Below are positions 40,788 through 50,043 of a stretch of 64,000 nt of DNA, in pieces. Position numbers and translations under genes: made by a program. A model generated the notes under the pieces. That model did no database searches, was not told the origin of the DNA, and worked only from the letters and a program-made list of their open reading frames with translations. Source of the DNA: Streptomyces sp. NBC_01264 (GTDB taxonomy: Bacteria; Actinomycetota; Actinomycetes; Streptomycetales; Streptomycetaceae); assembly GCF_026340675.1 (NCBI RefSeq), contig NZ_JAPEOX010000001.1:5456001-5520000 (forward strand), read 5' to 3'. How positions within the stretch are numbered: the first letter of the stretch is position 1; each line of letters begins with the position of its first letter.

Positions 40788-40844
40788 GTCAGGGTCCCCT
40801 CGTCAGTGGTGCGGCGGCTCGGTGCCGCTGCTCCTCCGGTAAAG

Positions 40845-40881
40845 TACAACGAGCGTTGTAAAAAATGCAACGGTCGTTGTA
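40845..40881. promoter_or_regulatory. Paired TetR operators
   Basis: TACAACGAGCGTTGTA (40845-40860, perfect) and TGCAACGGTCGTTGTA (40866-40881, 14 of 16) are separated by five bases. The outer arms AAGTACAACG and CGTTGTACTT also pair. They lie between the reductase/MFS operon and the tetR gene, so both directions are probably repressed together. Confidence 0.88.
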
Positions 40882-40900
40882 CTTATCGTGTGGAGGCGAA

Positions 40901-41560
40901 GTGAGCAGCGCAACCAGTGCCAAGAACAAGAAGCTGGAGAAGCAGGTCGCCATCGCGAGCGCGTCCTGCAGGGTCTTCGGCCGTGAGGGCTACACCCGGG
41001 CGACGGTCGACGAGCTCGCCGCCGCGGCCGGCATCTCGACCCGCACGCTCTACAACCACTTCCCGGGCGGCAAGGCGATGCTCTTCGCCGCCGTCGTCAC
41101 CTGGACCTCGGGGCAGGTCCGCGACGCCCAGATCGCCCAGATCGCAGCCGCCCTGGACCCCGAACGCCCGCCCCGCCCCGAGGATCTGGAGCGGGACCTC
41201 GTCGCCTTCGCGCACCGGGTCATCGGGCTCATGACCGACTACGCCGACCACTTCGCGCTCGTCCGCCACATCCACGCCGAAGCCGACCACGTGCCGCCGG
41301 AGGTGCTGGAGGCCTGGGTGAACGCCGGCCCGGGCCCGGTGTCCCGGGCGCTCGCGGACGCGCTGGCGGGCCTCGATGCCGCCGGGCTGATCGACGTACG
41401 CGGTGACGCGATGCTGGCCGGCGCCCACTTCATGGCGCTGACCTCGCACTCCATCTCGCAGCTCTCCCACTACGGGGTCCTGCCCCTCCCCAAGGAGCAG
41501 ACCGACCACCTGATCTCGGGCGGCGTGGGCGCCTTCCTGCGGGCCTATCGGGCCAATTGA
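40901..41560 (+). CDS. TetR-family repressor
   Basis: A 219-residue protein. The HTH is VFGREGYTRATVDELAAAAGISTRTLYNHFPGG, and the rest is a helical ligand domain (TetR_C, AefR-like). GTG at 40901 follows GGAGG at 40892-40896; the upstream ATG at 40865 lies inside an operator and is rejected. Likely represses itself and the divergent flavin reductase/exporter pair. Confidence 0.92.
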   Translation: MSSATSAKNKKLEKQVAIASASCRVFGREGYTRATVDELAAAAGISTRTLYNHFPGGKAMLFAAVVTWTSGQVRDAQIAQIAAALDPERPPRPEDLERDLVAFAHRVIGLMTDYADHFALVRHIHAEADHVPPEVLEAWVNAGPGPVSRALADALAGLDAAGLIDVRGDAMLAGAHFMALTSHSISQLSHYGVLPLPKEQTDHLISGGVGAFLRAYRAN

Positions 41561-41665
41561 GCCCGAAACCGGGGCGCCGCGCCCGGCGGTGGGCTATGCA
41601 GGGGCGGGGCCGGGCGAACTCCTTACCGTGGAGCCGGCCGGTGGCGACGCGTGAGGGGGGGCTCT

Positions 41666-44155
41666 GTGGAGGAGTTGGCGGCGCTGGCCGCGGCGGCGGC
41701 CGCGCAGTTCGTGGGACTGGCGGTCTCCGACGGCTGGGAGTCGGCCAAGGGCCGGCTCGCGGGCTTCTTCGGCCGGCGGGGCGGGGAGGCGGACGCGGCG
41801 GCCACCGGGGAGGCGGCCACCGGGGAAGCCGCCGGGGAAGCCGAAGCGCTCGCCGAAGGGGCCGCGGGCCCGGCGGAGCTCGCCGTCGTCGACGGACTCG
41901 CCGAGGGCGGCCGGGACGCGTGGCGCGGCGGACTGCTGCGCGTACTCCTGGAACGACCCGGGGCCGAGGCGGAACTGCGGGCGCTCCTCGGCGAACTCGG
42001 CGGACCGCGCCACGCAGGCGGACAGCCGGGCCTCGTGGTCAACTCCGGCGCGCAGTACGGCCTCTACCAGGGCGCCGTCATCAACGGCGGCGTGAACTAC
42101 CACGTGACGGCTCCGGAAACCCCCGAGGTGCCCGACGAGATCCCCGCGCTGCGCACCCGCTTCCACAACCGCACCGGCGAACTGGCCGCGATCGACGGGC
42201 TGATCCCCGAAGGCACCGACCACGTCGGCGTGCTCCTGCTCGGCGGCACGCCCGGTGTCGGCAAGACCGCGACGGCGACCCGCTGGGCGCACCGGTCGCG
42301 GCCCCGGTTCCCGGACGGGCAGCTCTACGTGGACTTCGCCGCCCTGCGCGGTCCGTCCGGCGGCGCGGACGTCTCGGCCGCCGTCGGGATGTGCCTGCGG
42401 TCCCTGGGGGTCGGGGAGGACTACCTCCCGCACTCCCTGGCCGAGCGCACCCGGCTGTACCGCAAGCGGTCCCAGGGCCGCCGGATGCTGCTCATGCTCG
42501 ACGACGTCAGCGACCCCGCGCAGGTCAGGGCCCTGATGCCACAGGGTGCGGGCAGCGCCCTGGTGGTCACGAGCAGCAGCGCCCGGCTCACGGAACTCTT
42601 CGCCGACGGGGCCGTACCGCTGGACCTGGAGCCGCTGGACACCGCGAGCGCGCTGCTGATTCTCGCCGACCGCTGCGGGGAGCGGGTGACCGCCGCCGAA
42701 CCCGGGGCGGCCGAGCGGCTCGTCGCACTGTGCGGCGGTCTGCCCGTCGCCCTGCACATCGTGGCGGCCCGGCTGCTGGCCACCCGCCGGCTGACCCCGG
42801 CGGGCCTCGCCGACGAACTGGCCGACGAGTCCCGCCGGCTGACCGCGATGTCCCTCCGAGGGGAGCGCACGGTGTCCGTGTCCGCCGTCTTCGATTCCGC
42901 CTACCTCCAACTGGAGCCCGAGGAAGCCCGGTTGTACCGCCTGCTGGGCCTGCTGCCCGGCCGGAGCTTCGACGCCGCCACGGCCGCCGCCGCCGCGGGG
43001 CTCGGCGTGCGGGAGACCGAGTCACTGCTCGACGTACTCCAGGACGCGCGCCTCCTGGAGTACGGGCCGGCCGGGCAGGGCCGCTACCACCTGCACGACC
43101 TCGTACGGCTGCACGCACGCGAGCGCGCCGCGGCCGAGGAGGGCCCCGGGGGCCACCGGGACCTCGTGGAGCGGGTCGCGCGCCACTACGTCGTGCGCGT
43201 CGGGCACGCCGACCGGGCCGTCCGCGCCGAGCGGCTGCGCATCGCGGACTTCGACCCCGGTCCGGAGCCGAGCCCCTTCCCCGGCGGGGCGGACGGCCGG
43301 GCGAGGGCCCTGGAGTGGCTGGAGGCCGAGCGGGCCGGCATCGTCGCCCTGCTCCGCGAGGCCTCCGCGCTCGGACTGCGCACGCCCGTATGGCAGCTCG
43401 CGGAGGGCTTCACGGCGCTGTTCCTGTACCGCCGCCACCTGGGGGACTGGCGGGAATCCCTCGAACTGGGCGCCGAGGCCGCCGCCGAGGATCTCGTACC
43501 GGCCGCCGAGGCGCGGCTGCGCAGCATGCTGTCGCGGCCGCTGATGGACCTGGGGGAGGCGGCGCGGGCCCGCACCGAGCTGGACAAGGCCGTGGCCTGC
43601 GCCGAGGTGTCCGGCCGGACCGTGCTGCGGGCCTCGGTCATGGAGTTCCTCGGCCGCTACCTGGACCGCGTCGAGCCGGTCCGCGCCATCGAGGCGTACG
43701 AGCGCTCGCTGGCGCTGAACACCGAGGCCGGTGAGGCCCGGGGCGCGGCCATCGCGCTGTTCTTCCTCGGCTGCGCCCAGGACGCCGCCGGGGATCCGGC
43801 CCGGGCGCTGGAGACGCTGACCCGGGCGCGGGAGGCGTTCCTCGCCGGAGCGGAACCGGACCGGCGGATGGCGGCCCGGGCGGCCGTCGCCCTGGGCCGG
43901 GCCCACGACCGGCTCGGGGAGAGCGCGCGGGCGGTGGCCGTACTGCGCCAGGCGGTACGGGCGCTGGCGGAGCAGGGGGCCACGCACTACGAGGCCGAGG
44001 CCCTCCTGGCCCTCGCCGACATGGCGGAGCGGCCGGGCGGCGACCGGTCCGACCTCGCGGCGGACCTGGCACGGGCCCTGGAGATCCACGAGGCGGGCGG
44101 CAGCCCCCTCGCGGAGGCCCTACGGGAGCGGCTGCGCGCCGCCCTGGAGGCTTAG
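41666..44155 (+). CDS. STAND/NB-ARC ATPase with TPR-like C-terminus
   Basis: An 829-residue NLR-like protein. The N-terminus (1-150) has Ala-rich helices and an N-x-G...G-x-V-N pattern (VVNSGAQYGLYQGAVINGG), common before NB-ARC domains in Streptomyces. Walker A GGTPGVGKT is at 193-201, Walker B is RMLLMLDDVSD, GLPL is LCGGLPVALHI, and YHLHDLVRLHA holds the MHD-like motif. Residues 520-829 are helical repeats of TPR type. GTG 41666 is chosen with GAGGGGGGG upstream. Possible roles: signalling, transcription control or phage defence. Confidence 0.88.
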   Translation: MEELAALAAAAAAQFVGLAVSDGWESAKGRLAGFFGRRGGEADAAATGEAATGEAAGEAEALAEGAAGPAELAVVDGLAEGGRDAWRGGLLRVLLERPGAEAELRALLGELGGPRHAGGQPGLVVNSGAQYGLYQGAVINGGVNYHVTAPETPEVPDEIPALRTRFHNRTGELAAIDGLIPEGTDHVGVLLLGGTPGVGKTATATRWAHRSRPRFPDGQLYVDFAALRGPSGGADVSAAVGMCLRSLGVGEDYLPHSLAERTRLYRKRSQGRRMLLMLDDVSDPAQVRALMPQGAGSALVVTSSSARLTELFADGAVPLDLEPLDTASALLILADRCGERVTAAEPGAAERLVALCGGLPVALHIVAARLLATRRLTPAGLADELADESRRLTAMSLRGERTVSVSAVFDSAYLQLEPEEARLYRLLGLLPGRSFDAATAAAAAGLGVRETESLLDVLQDARLLEYGPAGQGRYHLHDLVRLHARERAAAEEGPGGHRDLVERVARHYVVRVGHADRAVRAERLRIADFDPGPEPSPFPGGADGRARALEWLEAERAGIVALLREASALGLRTPVWQLAEGFTALFLYRRHLGDWRESLELGAEAAAEDLVPAAEARLRSMLSRPLMDLGEAARARTELDKAVACAEVSGRTVLRASVMEFLGRYLDRVEPVRAIEAYERSLALNTEAGEARGAAIALFFLGCAQDAAGDPARALETLTRAREAFLAGAEPDRRMAARAAVALGRAHDRLGESARAVAVLRQAVRALAEQGATHYEAEALLALADMAERPGGDRSDLAADLARALEIHEAGGSPLAEALRERLRAALEA

Positions 44156-45886
44156 GCGCAGTCGTAGTCGTACGAGGCCCTGCCCCGGGACCGTCCCCAG
44201 CCGCAGGGTCACCTCCGCGTCGGCGAGGGGCGGGCCCGAGCGCAGGCAGGCGTACACGGCGGCCGCGGCGAGCCCCGGGTCCCCGGAGCCTTCGACGGCC
44301 AGGGTCCGGCCGTCGCGCAGTCCGACGAGAACGGCGCCGGGCTCCGCCGTGACCGCCGCCAAGGCCGCGCCGGGCCAGGCCGCCAGGGTGTCCGCGACCC
44401 ACCCCGCCGGATCCCCCGCAGCGCGGCCGAGCACGACGGACGCACTCTCCGCCAGGTGCCGGTCCGGCTCGGTGTCCTCACAGGCGAGATGGGTGGAGCC
44501 GGTCCCGGAGCCGTCCCCGGGGGCCGGTTCCCCGGCCGCCGCCGGGAAGCGGCGCACCGCGATCGGCCCGGCGCCGGGCCCGGTGACACCGGAGCCGCCC
44601 CCGGTGGTCACCCACCACGCGGTGCAGGGCGTGGCCCGGGGTGGCTCGGGGAGCGGGAGGGAGGGCGCGCAGGGCGGGGCGGAATCCGGCTCGGCCAGCC
44701 GGAGCAGCCGGTACAGGGCGCCGCGCAGCCGGGCGTGGGCCCGCCCCGGCTCGGCGAAGGCCTGCCGCGCGACGGGGACGTAGCGCCCGGGCTCGTACCC
44801 CTCGACGGCGGCTGCGACCGTCGCCGCCAGCTCCGTACCCCCCGCTCCGGGCTCCAGGCGGGGCGCGAGCCGGGCGAGCGAGGCGGCGGCGGTGCCGGGG
44901 ACGGACTCCTCGCCGAAGGCGCCGAGCAGGACGGGTGTGCCGAGGGCGGCTCCGTACAGGGTCACGGAGCCGTGGTCGCCGATCACCAGGTCGGCGGCGA
45001 CGAGGGCGGACCGCCAGTCGTGGACGGGCGGCACCAGGATCAGACCGGCGGCGAGCGCGGAGGCCAGCTGGGAGGTGCGCAGCTGCCAGGCGCCGTGCCG
45101 GGACCAGATGTTCGGGTGGAGGACCAGAGCGACCCGGTACTCGTCGTACGGCAGCGCGGCGAGCAGCCGGGCGGGCAGCTTCGGGTCCTGGCCGATGAGG
45201 GAGGACCGGGCCCAGGTGGAGCTGACCACGACGAGCCGCCGGTCGTCCGGCACCCCGAGGGCCCGCCGGTGCGCGGGGCGCCGGGCCAGGCCCGCGAGGA
45301 GCTCGTCGTAGCAGGGGTCGCCGACGAGGAGGGTGTGACCGGCGGTCTTGGGATGCGCGGCGAGGAGCTGTTCCTCCTGGCCGGGGTGGGAGACGGCGAG
45401 CCAGGCCCGGCCGGCTTCGAGGAGCGCGTCCGGGACGAGCCCGGAGAGCCGGACGCGGTCGGCGCGGGAATCGGGGACCAGCTTCTGGAAGCCGATGCCG
45501 TGCGGGAGGACGAGGACGGGGCAGTCGCCCGCCGGGACCTCGATGTTCTCGCTCGCGGAGAGGATCAGGTCGGGTGCGGCTTCGGGGATCCGGTCCCAGG
45601 GGATCACGCGGCAGCCGGCGTCGTGGAGGAGGTCGAGGACCCCTTCGCCGAAGGCGGAGGTGGGGTCGTGGGCGAACACCACGGAGATCCGGCCGTCGTC
45701 GCGGACGAGGGCGGGCAGGCATTCCAGGACGCGGACGGTCGAGGTGACCGTACGGGCGGCGACGACCAGGGTGCGGTCGGCGTGGAACGTGGCCCAGCGA
45801 TCGGTGCGGGGGCCCTGGCCGGTGCCGGGTTCCGACCCGGTGCCGGTTTCGGCCGGGGCGGCCGGGCTAGGCGGGGTGGTGTTCAT
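44120..45886 (-). CDS. GT-B-like (CDP-glycerol glycerophosphotransferase-like) protein
   Basis: A 588-residue protein. The N-terminal half resembles a GT-B fold: RTLVVAARTVTSTVRVLECL, VLVLPHGIGFQKL and LVVVSSTWARSSLIG. The C-terminal lobe has DLVIGDHGSVTLYGAALGTP, the acceptor/nucleotide signature of TagB/SpsB-like enzymes. The last 200 residues are low-complexity plus a small domain. ATG at 45886 (GTG two codons upstream possible). Its 3' end overlaps the convergent NB-ARC gene by 36 bases. Substrate unknown. Confidence 0.65.
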   Translation of the reverse strand: MNTTPPSPAAPAETGTGSEPGTGQGPRTDRWATFHADRTLVVAARTVTSTVRVLECLPALVRDDGRISVVFAHDPTSAFGEGVLDLLHDAGCRVIPWDRIPEAAPDLILSASENIEVPAGDCPVLVLPHGIGFQKLVPDSRADRVRLSGLVPDALLEAGRAWLAVSHPGQEEQLLAAHPKTAGHTLLVGDPCYDELLAGLARRPAHRRALGVPDDRRLVVVSSTWARSSLIGQDPKLPARLLAALPYDEYRVALVLHPNIWSRHGAWQLRTSQLASALAAGLILVPPVHDWRSALVAADLVIGDHGSVTLYGAALGTPVLLGAFGEESVPGTAAASLARLAPRLEPGAGGTELAATVAAAVEGYEPGRYVPVARQAFAEPGRAHARLRGALYRLLRLAEPDSAPPCAPSLPLPEPPRATPCTAWWVTTGGGSGVTGPGAGPIAVRRFPAAAGEPAPGDGSGTGSTHLACEDTEPDRHLAESASVVLGRAAGDPAGWVADTLAAWPGAALAAVTAEPGAVLVGLRDGRTLAVEGSGDPGLAAAAVYACLRSGPPLADAEVTLRLGTVPGQGLVRLRLRLSLQGGAQPLP

Positions 45887-45927
45887 GGCCACCCCGGAAA
45901 ACTACGTGCCCGCCGCCCGAATCACCG

Positions 45928-46057
45928 TCGCGGATCGCGGATCGCGGATCGCGGATCGCGGATCGCGGATCGCGGATCGCGGATCGCGGATCGCGGATCG
46001 CGGATCGCGGATCGCGGATCGCGGATCGCGGATCGCGGATCGCGGATCGCGGATCGC
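45928..46057. repeat. Heptanucleotide tandem repeat (GGATCGC), about 18.6 copies
   Basis: Bases 45928-46057 are perfect period-7 repeats (GGATCGC/GCGATCC) with no interruption. The tract begins 42 bases upstream of the minus-strand gene's start and ends 142 bases before the plus-strand hydrolase start, so it sits in a divergent promoter region. Confidence 0.97.
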
Positions 46058-46199
46058 TCCAGCATGCGCGTATCGCATCCCATGCCGGCAAACAATCCTT
46101 TCCCGTCGGCGAAAGCCCAGTTGGGCCGGGGCCTCACACCGTACTGGGGTACCGGCCCTCCGGGTCGCCCGGCCCCCGCACCGGGGCTACGTTGGACGG

Positions 46200-47422
46200 G
46201 TGAGCACGACACGGTTGCGCAGGGCGGCTGTGGGAGCGGCCGCCGCGGGGCTCCTGATGGTGCCCGTGGGGGCCGGCATCGGGTACGCCGTGGACGTGCC
46301 GGCACCTCCGGCGGCGAGCAGTGCGGCCGTCTCCGACGAGTTTCCGCAGCTCACCCCCGCCGTGGCGCGGCAGTTGGACGACGCCATCCTGAAGGTGATG
46401 GACGAGGCCGAGGTGCCCGGGGTGCAAGTGGCGCTGTCGGCTCCGGGCAAGGGGGAGTACGTACGGGCCTTCGGCACGGCCGACAAGGCCACCGATGCGT
46501 CCATGACCGACCGCCTCAACATGCGGATCGGCAGCGAGACCAAGACCTTCACCGTGACCGCGATGCTGAAGCTGGTCGACGAGGGCAGGATCGGGCTGGA
46601 CGACCCCATCGGCAAGTACGTCGAAGGTTTCCCCAACGGTGACCGGATCACGCTGCGCGAGCTGGCGGGCATGCGCAGCGGGCTGTTCAACTACTCGGCC
46701 GACGAGGACTTCTACAAGGCGCTGACCAGCGATCCCGAGCGGCCCTTCACCCGCAGGAGCTGCTCGCCTACTCCTTCAAGCACCCGGTGCTCTTCGAGCC
46801 GAACGCGGAGTTCGACTACTGCAACACCAACCTGATCCTGATCGGGCTCGTCGTGGAGAAGATCAGCGGGCAGACGCTCGCCGACTACATCACCGAGGAG
46901 GTCGTCGAGCCCGCCGGGCTGAAGAACACCCTCTTCCCGACCGGCGCCGAGTTCCCGGCCCCGCACGCCCAGGGCTACACGGACCAGACCGCCTCGGGGA
47001 AGACCGAGGACGCGGCCGACTGGAACCCCTCCTGGGGCTGGGCCGCCGGAGCGATGATCTCCGACCTCACGGACCTGCGGCAGTGGGCCAAGGTGCTGGC
47101 CACGGGTGAGCTGCTCACCCCCGCCACCCAGGCCGAAAGGCTCGACGTCGTACCGGCCCTGCCGGGCACCGGCTACGGACTGGGGATCTTCAACGTCCAG
47201 GGGTGGATCGGGCACAACGGATCGCTGCCCGGCTACCAGTCGCTGACCGTCTACAGCCCGGAGCAGTCCAAAGCCACCCTGGTGGTGCTGATCAACACCG
47301 ACATCTCCGCCGAGGGCGAGGAGCCGAGCACGCTGTTCGGCGAGGCGATCACCAAGATCGTGACCCCGGAACACGTCTACACGCTGCCGGCCCAGCCCGT
47401 CACCGGGGACGAGAACCACTGA
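46200..47422 (+). pseudogene. Frameshifted secreted serine hydrolase (class C beta-lactamase/DD-peptidase fold)
   Basis: From GTG 46200, a signal peptide (RRAAVGAAAAGLLMVPVGAG) precedes a beta-lactamase-fold domain with the active-site SETK (IGSETKTFTVTAM). The frame fails at about 46750, where one C appears missing in TTCACCCGCAGG. The remainder continues in another frame with YCN (DYCNTNLILIG) and HNG (WIGHNGSLPG), ending at 47422. All catalytic motifs are otherwise intact, so the break is recent, reversible or an assembly error. Expected to be an exported D-Ala-D-Ala carboxypeptidase-like enzyme. Confidence 0.85.
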
Positions 47423-47526
47423 CCACGGGGGCGGGCCGCCGCCCCCGGGCGCAGGCTCCGTCCGCCGCACCCGCCTCGCCCGCGCACAATGGCTCCGGCG
47501 CGCGGGAGTGGACGAGGGAGAACGAT

Positions 47527-48069
47527 ATGAACGGTCGGAACACGGCGGGCGCGGCCCAGGTGGCGGCGGACCCGGGCAAGGTGGTCCTGCGCGAGGCGGG
47601 CGAAGCGGATCTGGACACCGCCGCCGAGCTCTTCCGCGGCTACCTGGAGTTCTACGAGGTGGAGATCGAGGACCCGGAGCGCCCGCGCGCCTTCCTGGCG
47701 GAGCGGCTGGCGGGCGGGGACTCCTTCATCCTGCTCGCCGAGGTCCCGGGTGCGGGCACGGTCGGCTTCACGCAGGTCTACCCGATGTACTCCTCGCTGG
47801 CCATGAAGCCCGCGTGGCTCCTGGGCGACCTGTACGTGGCCCCCGCCGGCCGCCGTACGGGCGCCGGCCGCGCGCTGCTGCGCGAGGTGCTGCGCCGGGC
47901 GCGGGAGGCCGGGGTCTCGGGCGTGCAGCTGGAGACGGCGTACGACAACCTCGTCGCGCAGGGGCTGTACGAGGCGGAGGGGTTCGTCCGGGAGGAGTTC
48001 CACATGTACTTCCACGACCTCTCCGAGACGGGCTCCTCCGCATCAGGCGGATCAGTCGCATCAGTTTGA
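47527..48069 (+). CDS. GNAT-family N-acetyltransferase
   Basis: A 180-residue acetyltransferase. KVVLREAGEADLDTAAELF starts the fold; LGDLYVAPAGRRTGAGRALL is the acetyl-CoA loop (R-x-x-G-x-G/A), and YDNLVAQGLYEAEGFV the C-terminal motif. ATG at 47527 with AGGGAGA upstream. It stands alone between the broken hydrolase and a sigma factor. Substrate unknown. Confidence 0.9.
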   Translation: MNGRNTAGAAQVAADPGKVVLREAGEADLDTAAELFRGYLEFYEVEIEDPERPRAFLAERLAGGDSFILLAEVPGAGTVGFTQVYPMYSSLAMKPAWLLGDLYVAPAGRRTGAGRALLREVLRRAREAGVSGVQLETAYDNLVAQGLYEAEGFVREEFHMYFHDLSETGSSASGGSVASV

Positions 48070-48134
48070 GATCGACTGAAACATTCCGCGTTCCCGTCGC
48101 GTCATTGGGGTGAGACGGACGCGAGGGGGAGCGG

Positions 48135-48644
48135 ATGGGGGACGGACGCAGAGATGGGTTCCGTGAGTTCGCGACGGGCAGATCGGCGCACTTGTACCGG
48201 TCGGCCTGTCTGCTGACGAGCGGTGACACCCATCTCGCGGAGGATCTCGTACAGGAGACCCTCGGCCGGATGTACCTCCTCTGGGCGCGCGTCGCGCGGA
48301 TCGACAATCCGGCGGCGTACGCGCAAACCGTGCTGGTGCGTGCCTTCCTGACGCACCAGCGCCGCCGGTCGGCGGGGGAGCGCCCGGTCGGGGAGTTCCC
48401 CGACGCGGGCGCGCCGGCCGGCGGCGATCCCGTGCTGCGGCTGACGCTGCTGGAGGCGCTGGGGCGGCTGGCGCCGAAGGACCGGGCGGTCCTGGTGCTG
48501 CGGTACTGGGAGGACCGCAGCGTCGAGGAGACCGCCGACGCGATGAACGTCAGCTCGGCGGCGGTACGGACCCGCAGCTCGCGCGCGCTGTCCCGGCTGC
48601 GGGAGCAACTCGGCGGTTCGCTGGCGGAGTTCGCGGGGCGCTGA
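48135..48644 (+). CDS. SigE-family ECF RNA polymerase sigma factor
   Basis: A 169-residue ECF sigma factor. Region 2 is LYRSACLLTSGDTHLAEDLVQETLGRMYLLW and region 4 is LGRLAPKDRAVLVLRYWEDRSVEETADAMN followed by SSAAVRTRSSRALSRLR. This is the SigE-family pattern common in Streptomyces. The gene after it encodes a single-pass membrane protein that may be its anti-sigma factor or signal receiver. ATG at 48135 with GGGGGAGCGG upstream. Confidence 0.92.
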   Translation: MGDGRRDGFREFATGRSAHLYRSACLLTSGDTHLAEDLVQETLGRMYLLWARVARIDNPAAYAQTVLVRAFLTHQRRRSAGERPVGEFPDAGAPAGGDPVLRLTLLEALGRLAPKDRAVLVLRYWEDRSVEETADAMNVSSAAVRTRSSRALSRLREQLGGSLAEFAGR

Positions 48645-48727
48645 GTCCGGCCTCCGCGCGCGTGCACACCCTCTCCGCTCTACCCATCTCATCCCGTGAT
48701 CCCTTTGGACGGAAGGTCTGATTCCGC

Positions 48728-49999
48728 ATGCCCTTTGAAGATGAGCTCGCCGAAGCCCTCCGGCGTACGGGTGACGGCTTCACGCCCGAAGGGCTCGGCC
48801 TCGTGGACGCCGGGGAGCGGCGCGGGCGGCGCATGGTGGCCCGTCGCCGGGCCGCCGTGGCCGGCGGTTCGGCGCTCGCCCTGGCCCTGATCGGCACCGC
48901 CGGGGCCTATGCGAACGGGCTGCTCTGGTCGAGCGGCGCGGGCGGGTCGAACGTGGCGTCCTCGCCCGAGCCGCCCGCACCGCAGCCGCCGGTGCCGGCG
49001 CCGGGCCGAGACCGTGCCGGCACCGGGGCCGTCACGGCCGATCAGCTGACCGGAGTGCTCAAGCAGCTGCTGCCGCAAGGTGAACTCAGCGACATCGAGG
49101 CCAGGGGCACGGACGAGGGCCCGATGGTGACCGGGGCCTTCGACGACGGCGACGGCAAGGGCCGCATCGGCTTCAGCCTCAGCCGGGTGGACCCGACGGG
49201 GCAGATGGCCGACGACATGGTGAAGTGCCCCGCCAAGGTCACCCTGGAATACGAAAGTTGCTCCTCCAAGAAGCTCGAGGACGGGTCGCGGCTGCTGCTC
49301 TTCAAGGGCTACGAGTACCCCGACCGCCGCGTGGACACCAAGTGCTGGCGCGCCACGGTGGTCACCCCGCAGGGGTTCCTCATCGACGCCCAGGAGTGGA
49401 ACTCGGCGACGGAGAAGGACTCGCCGATCAGCCGGCCGACGCCGCCGCTGTCCCTCGCGCAGCTCCAGGCGCTCGTGACCTCGCCGCTGTGGCACCCGGC
49501 CCTCAACGACCTTCCCGCTGCGCCCGCCGAGTCGTCCGGGTCGGCCTCCTCGCGGCCCTACGCGGGGGCGAAGGCGGTGGCCACCCTGGAGGAGCTGCTG
49601 CGCCTGGACGGCATCCCGGTCGTGAGCCGCGACGAGGACGGGTCCGATCTGGGCTACCTGGTCCTCGACGAGGGCAAGGGCAAGTCGCTGGTCTCCCTCC
49701 AGATCCAGCCGGCCAGCCCCAAGGAGCCGAACATGTGGGCCGACCTGTTCACGTCCGCCGAGACGCTGCCGAGCGGAACGAAGGTCCTGACCCGGCAGCA
49801 GGCCGGGGAGAAGGGCGGGGCCGGCGTCGTCTGGTGGAGCGCCGAGGCGCTGCTCCCGAACGGGACCCGGGTGATCGTGTCCGCGTTCAACGCCGAGAGC
49901 CAGAGGACGGCGGCGACCCGCAAGGAGCCGGTGCTGACCCTGGCGCGGATGAAGGAGCTCGCGACGAGCCCCAAGGTGGCTTCGGAGTACGGTCGGTAG
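48728..49999 (+). CDS. Single-pass membrane protein, probable partner of the SigE-family sigma factor
   Basis: A 423-residue protein starting MPFEDELAEALRRTGDGFTP. A cytoplasmic N-terminus of about 38 residues, one transmembrane helix (about 43-65) and a large extracytoplasmic domain fit an anti-sigma or regulator topology. This N-terminal sequence type regularly follows SigE-family sigma genes in Streptomyces. Two cysteines (VKCPAKVTLEYESCSS) could pair. No catalytic motif. Confidence 0.8.
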   Translation: MPFEDELAEALRRTGDGFTPEGLGLVDAGERRGRRMVARRRAAVAGGSALALALIGTAGAYANGLLWSSGAGGSNVASSPEPPAPQPPVPAPGRDRAGTGAVTADQLTGVLKQLLPQGELSDIEARGTDEGPMVTGAFDDGDGKGRIGFSLSRVDPTGQMADDMVKCPAKVTLEYESCSSKKLEDGSRLLLFKGYEYPDRRVDTKCWRATVVTPQGFLIDAQEWNSATEKDSPISRPTPPLSLAQLQALVTSPLWHPALNDLPAAPAESSGSASSRPYAGAKAVATLEELLRLDGIPVVSRDEDGSDLGYLVLDEGKGKSLVSLQIQPASPKEPNMWADLFTSAETLPSGTKVLTRQQAGEKGGAGVVWWSAEALLPNGTRVIVSAFNAESQRTAATRKEPVLTLARMKELATSPKVASEYGR

Positions 50000-50043
50000 G
50001 AGCGATCGGCGCTGCTTCGCGTACGCGCTCCTTCGCCTCCGGG

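Noticed and set aside
40865..40900. ATG 40865 as the tetR start
   Set aside because: It lies inside an operator and has no ribosome site. GTG 40901 has GGAGG at the right distance.
45867..46305. Frames made of repeating DPRSAIR or ADRGSRI peptides
   Set aside because: They are products of translating the period-7 DNA repeat, not evidence of a repeat protein.
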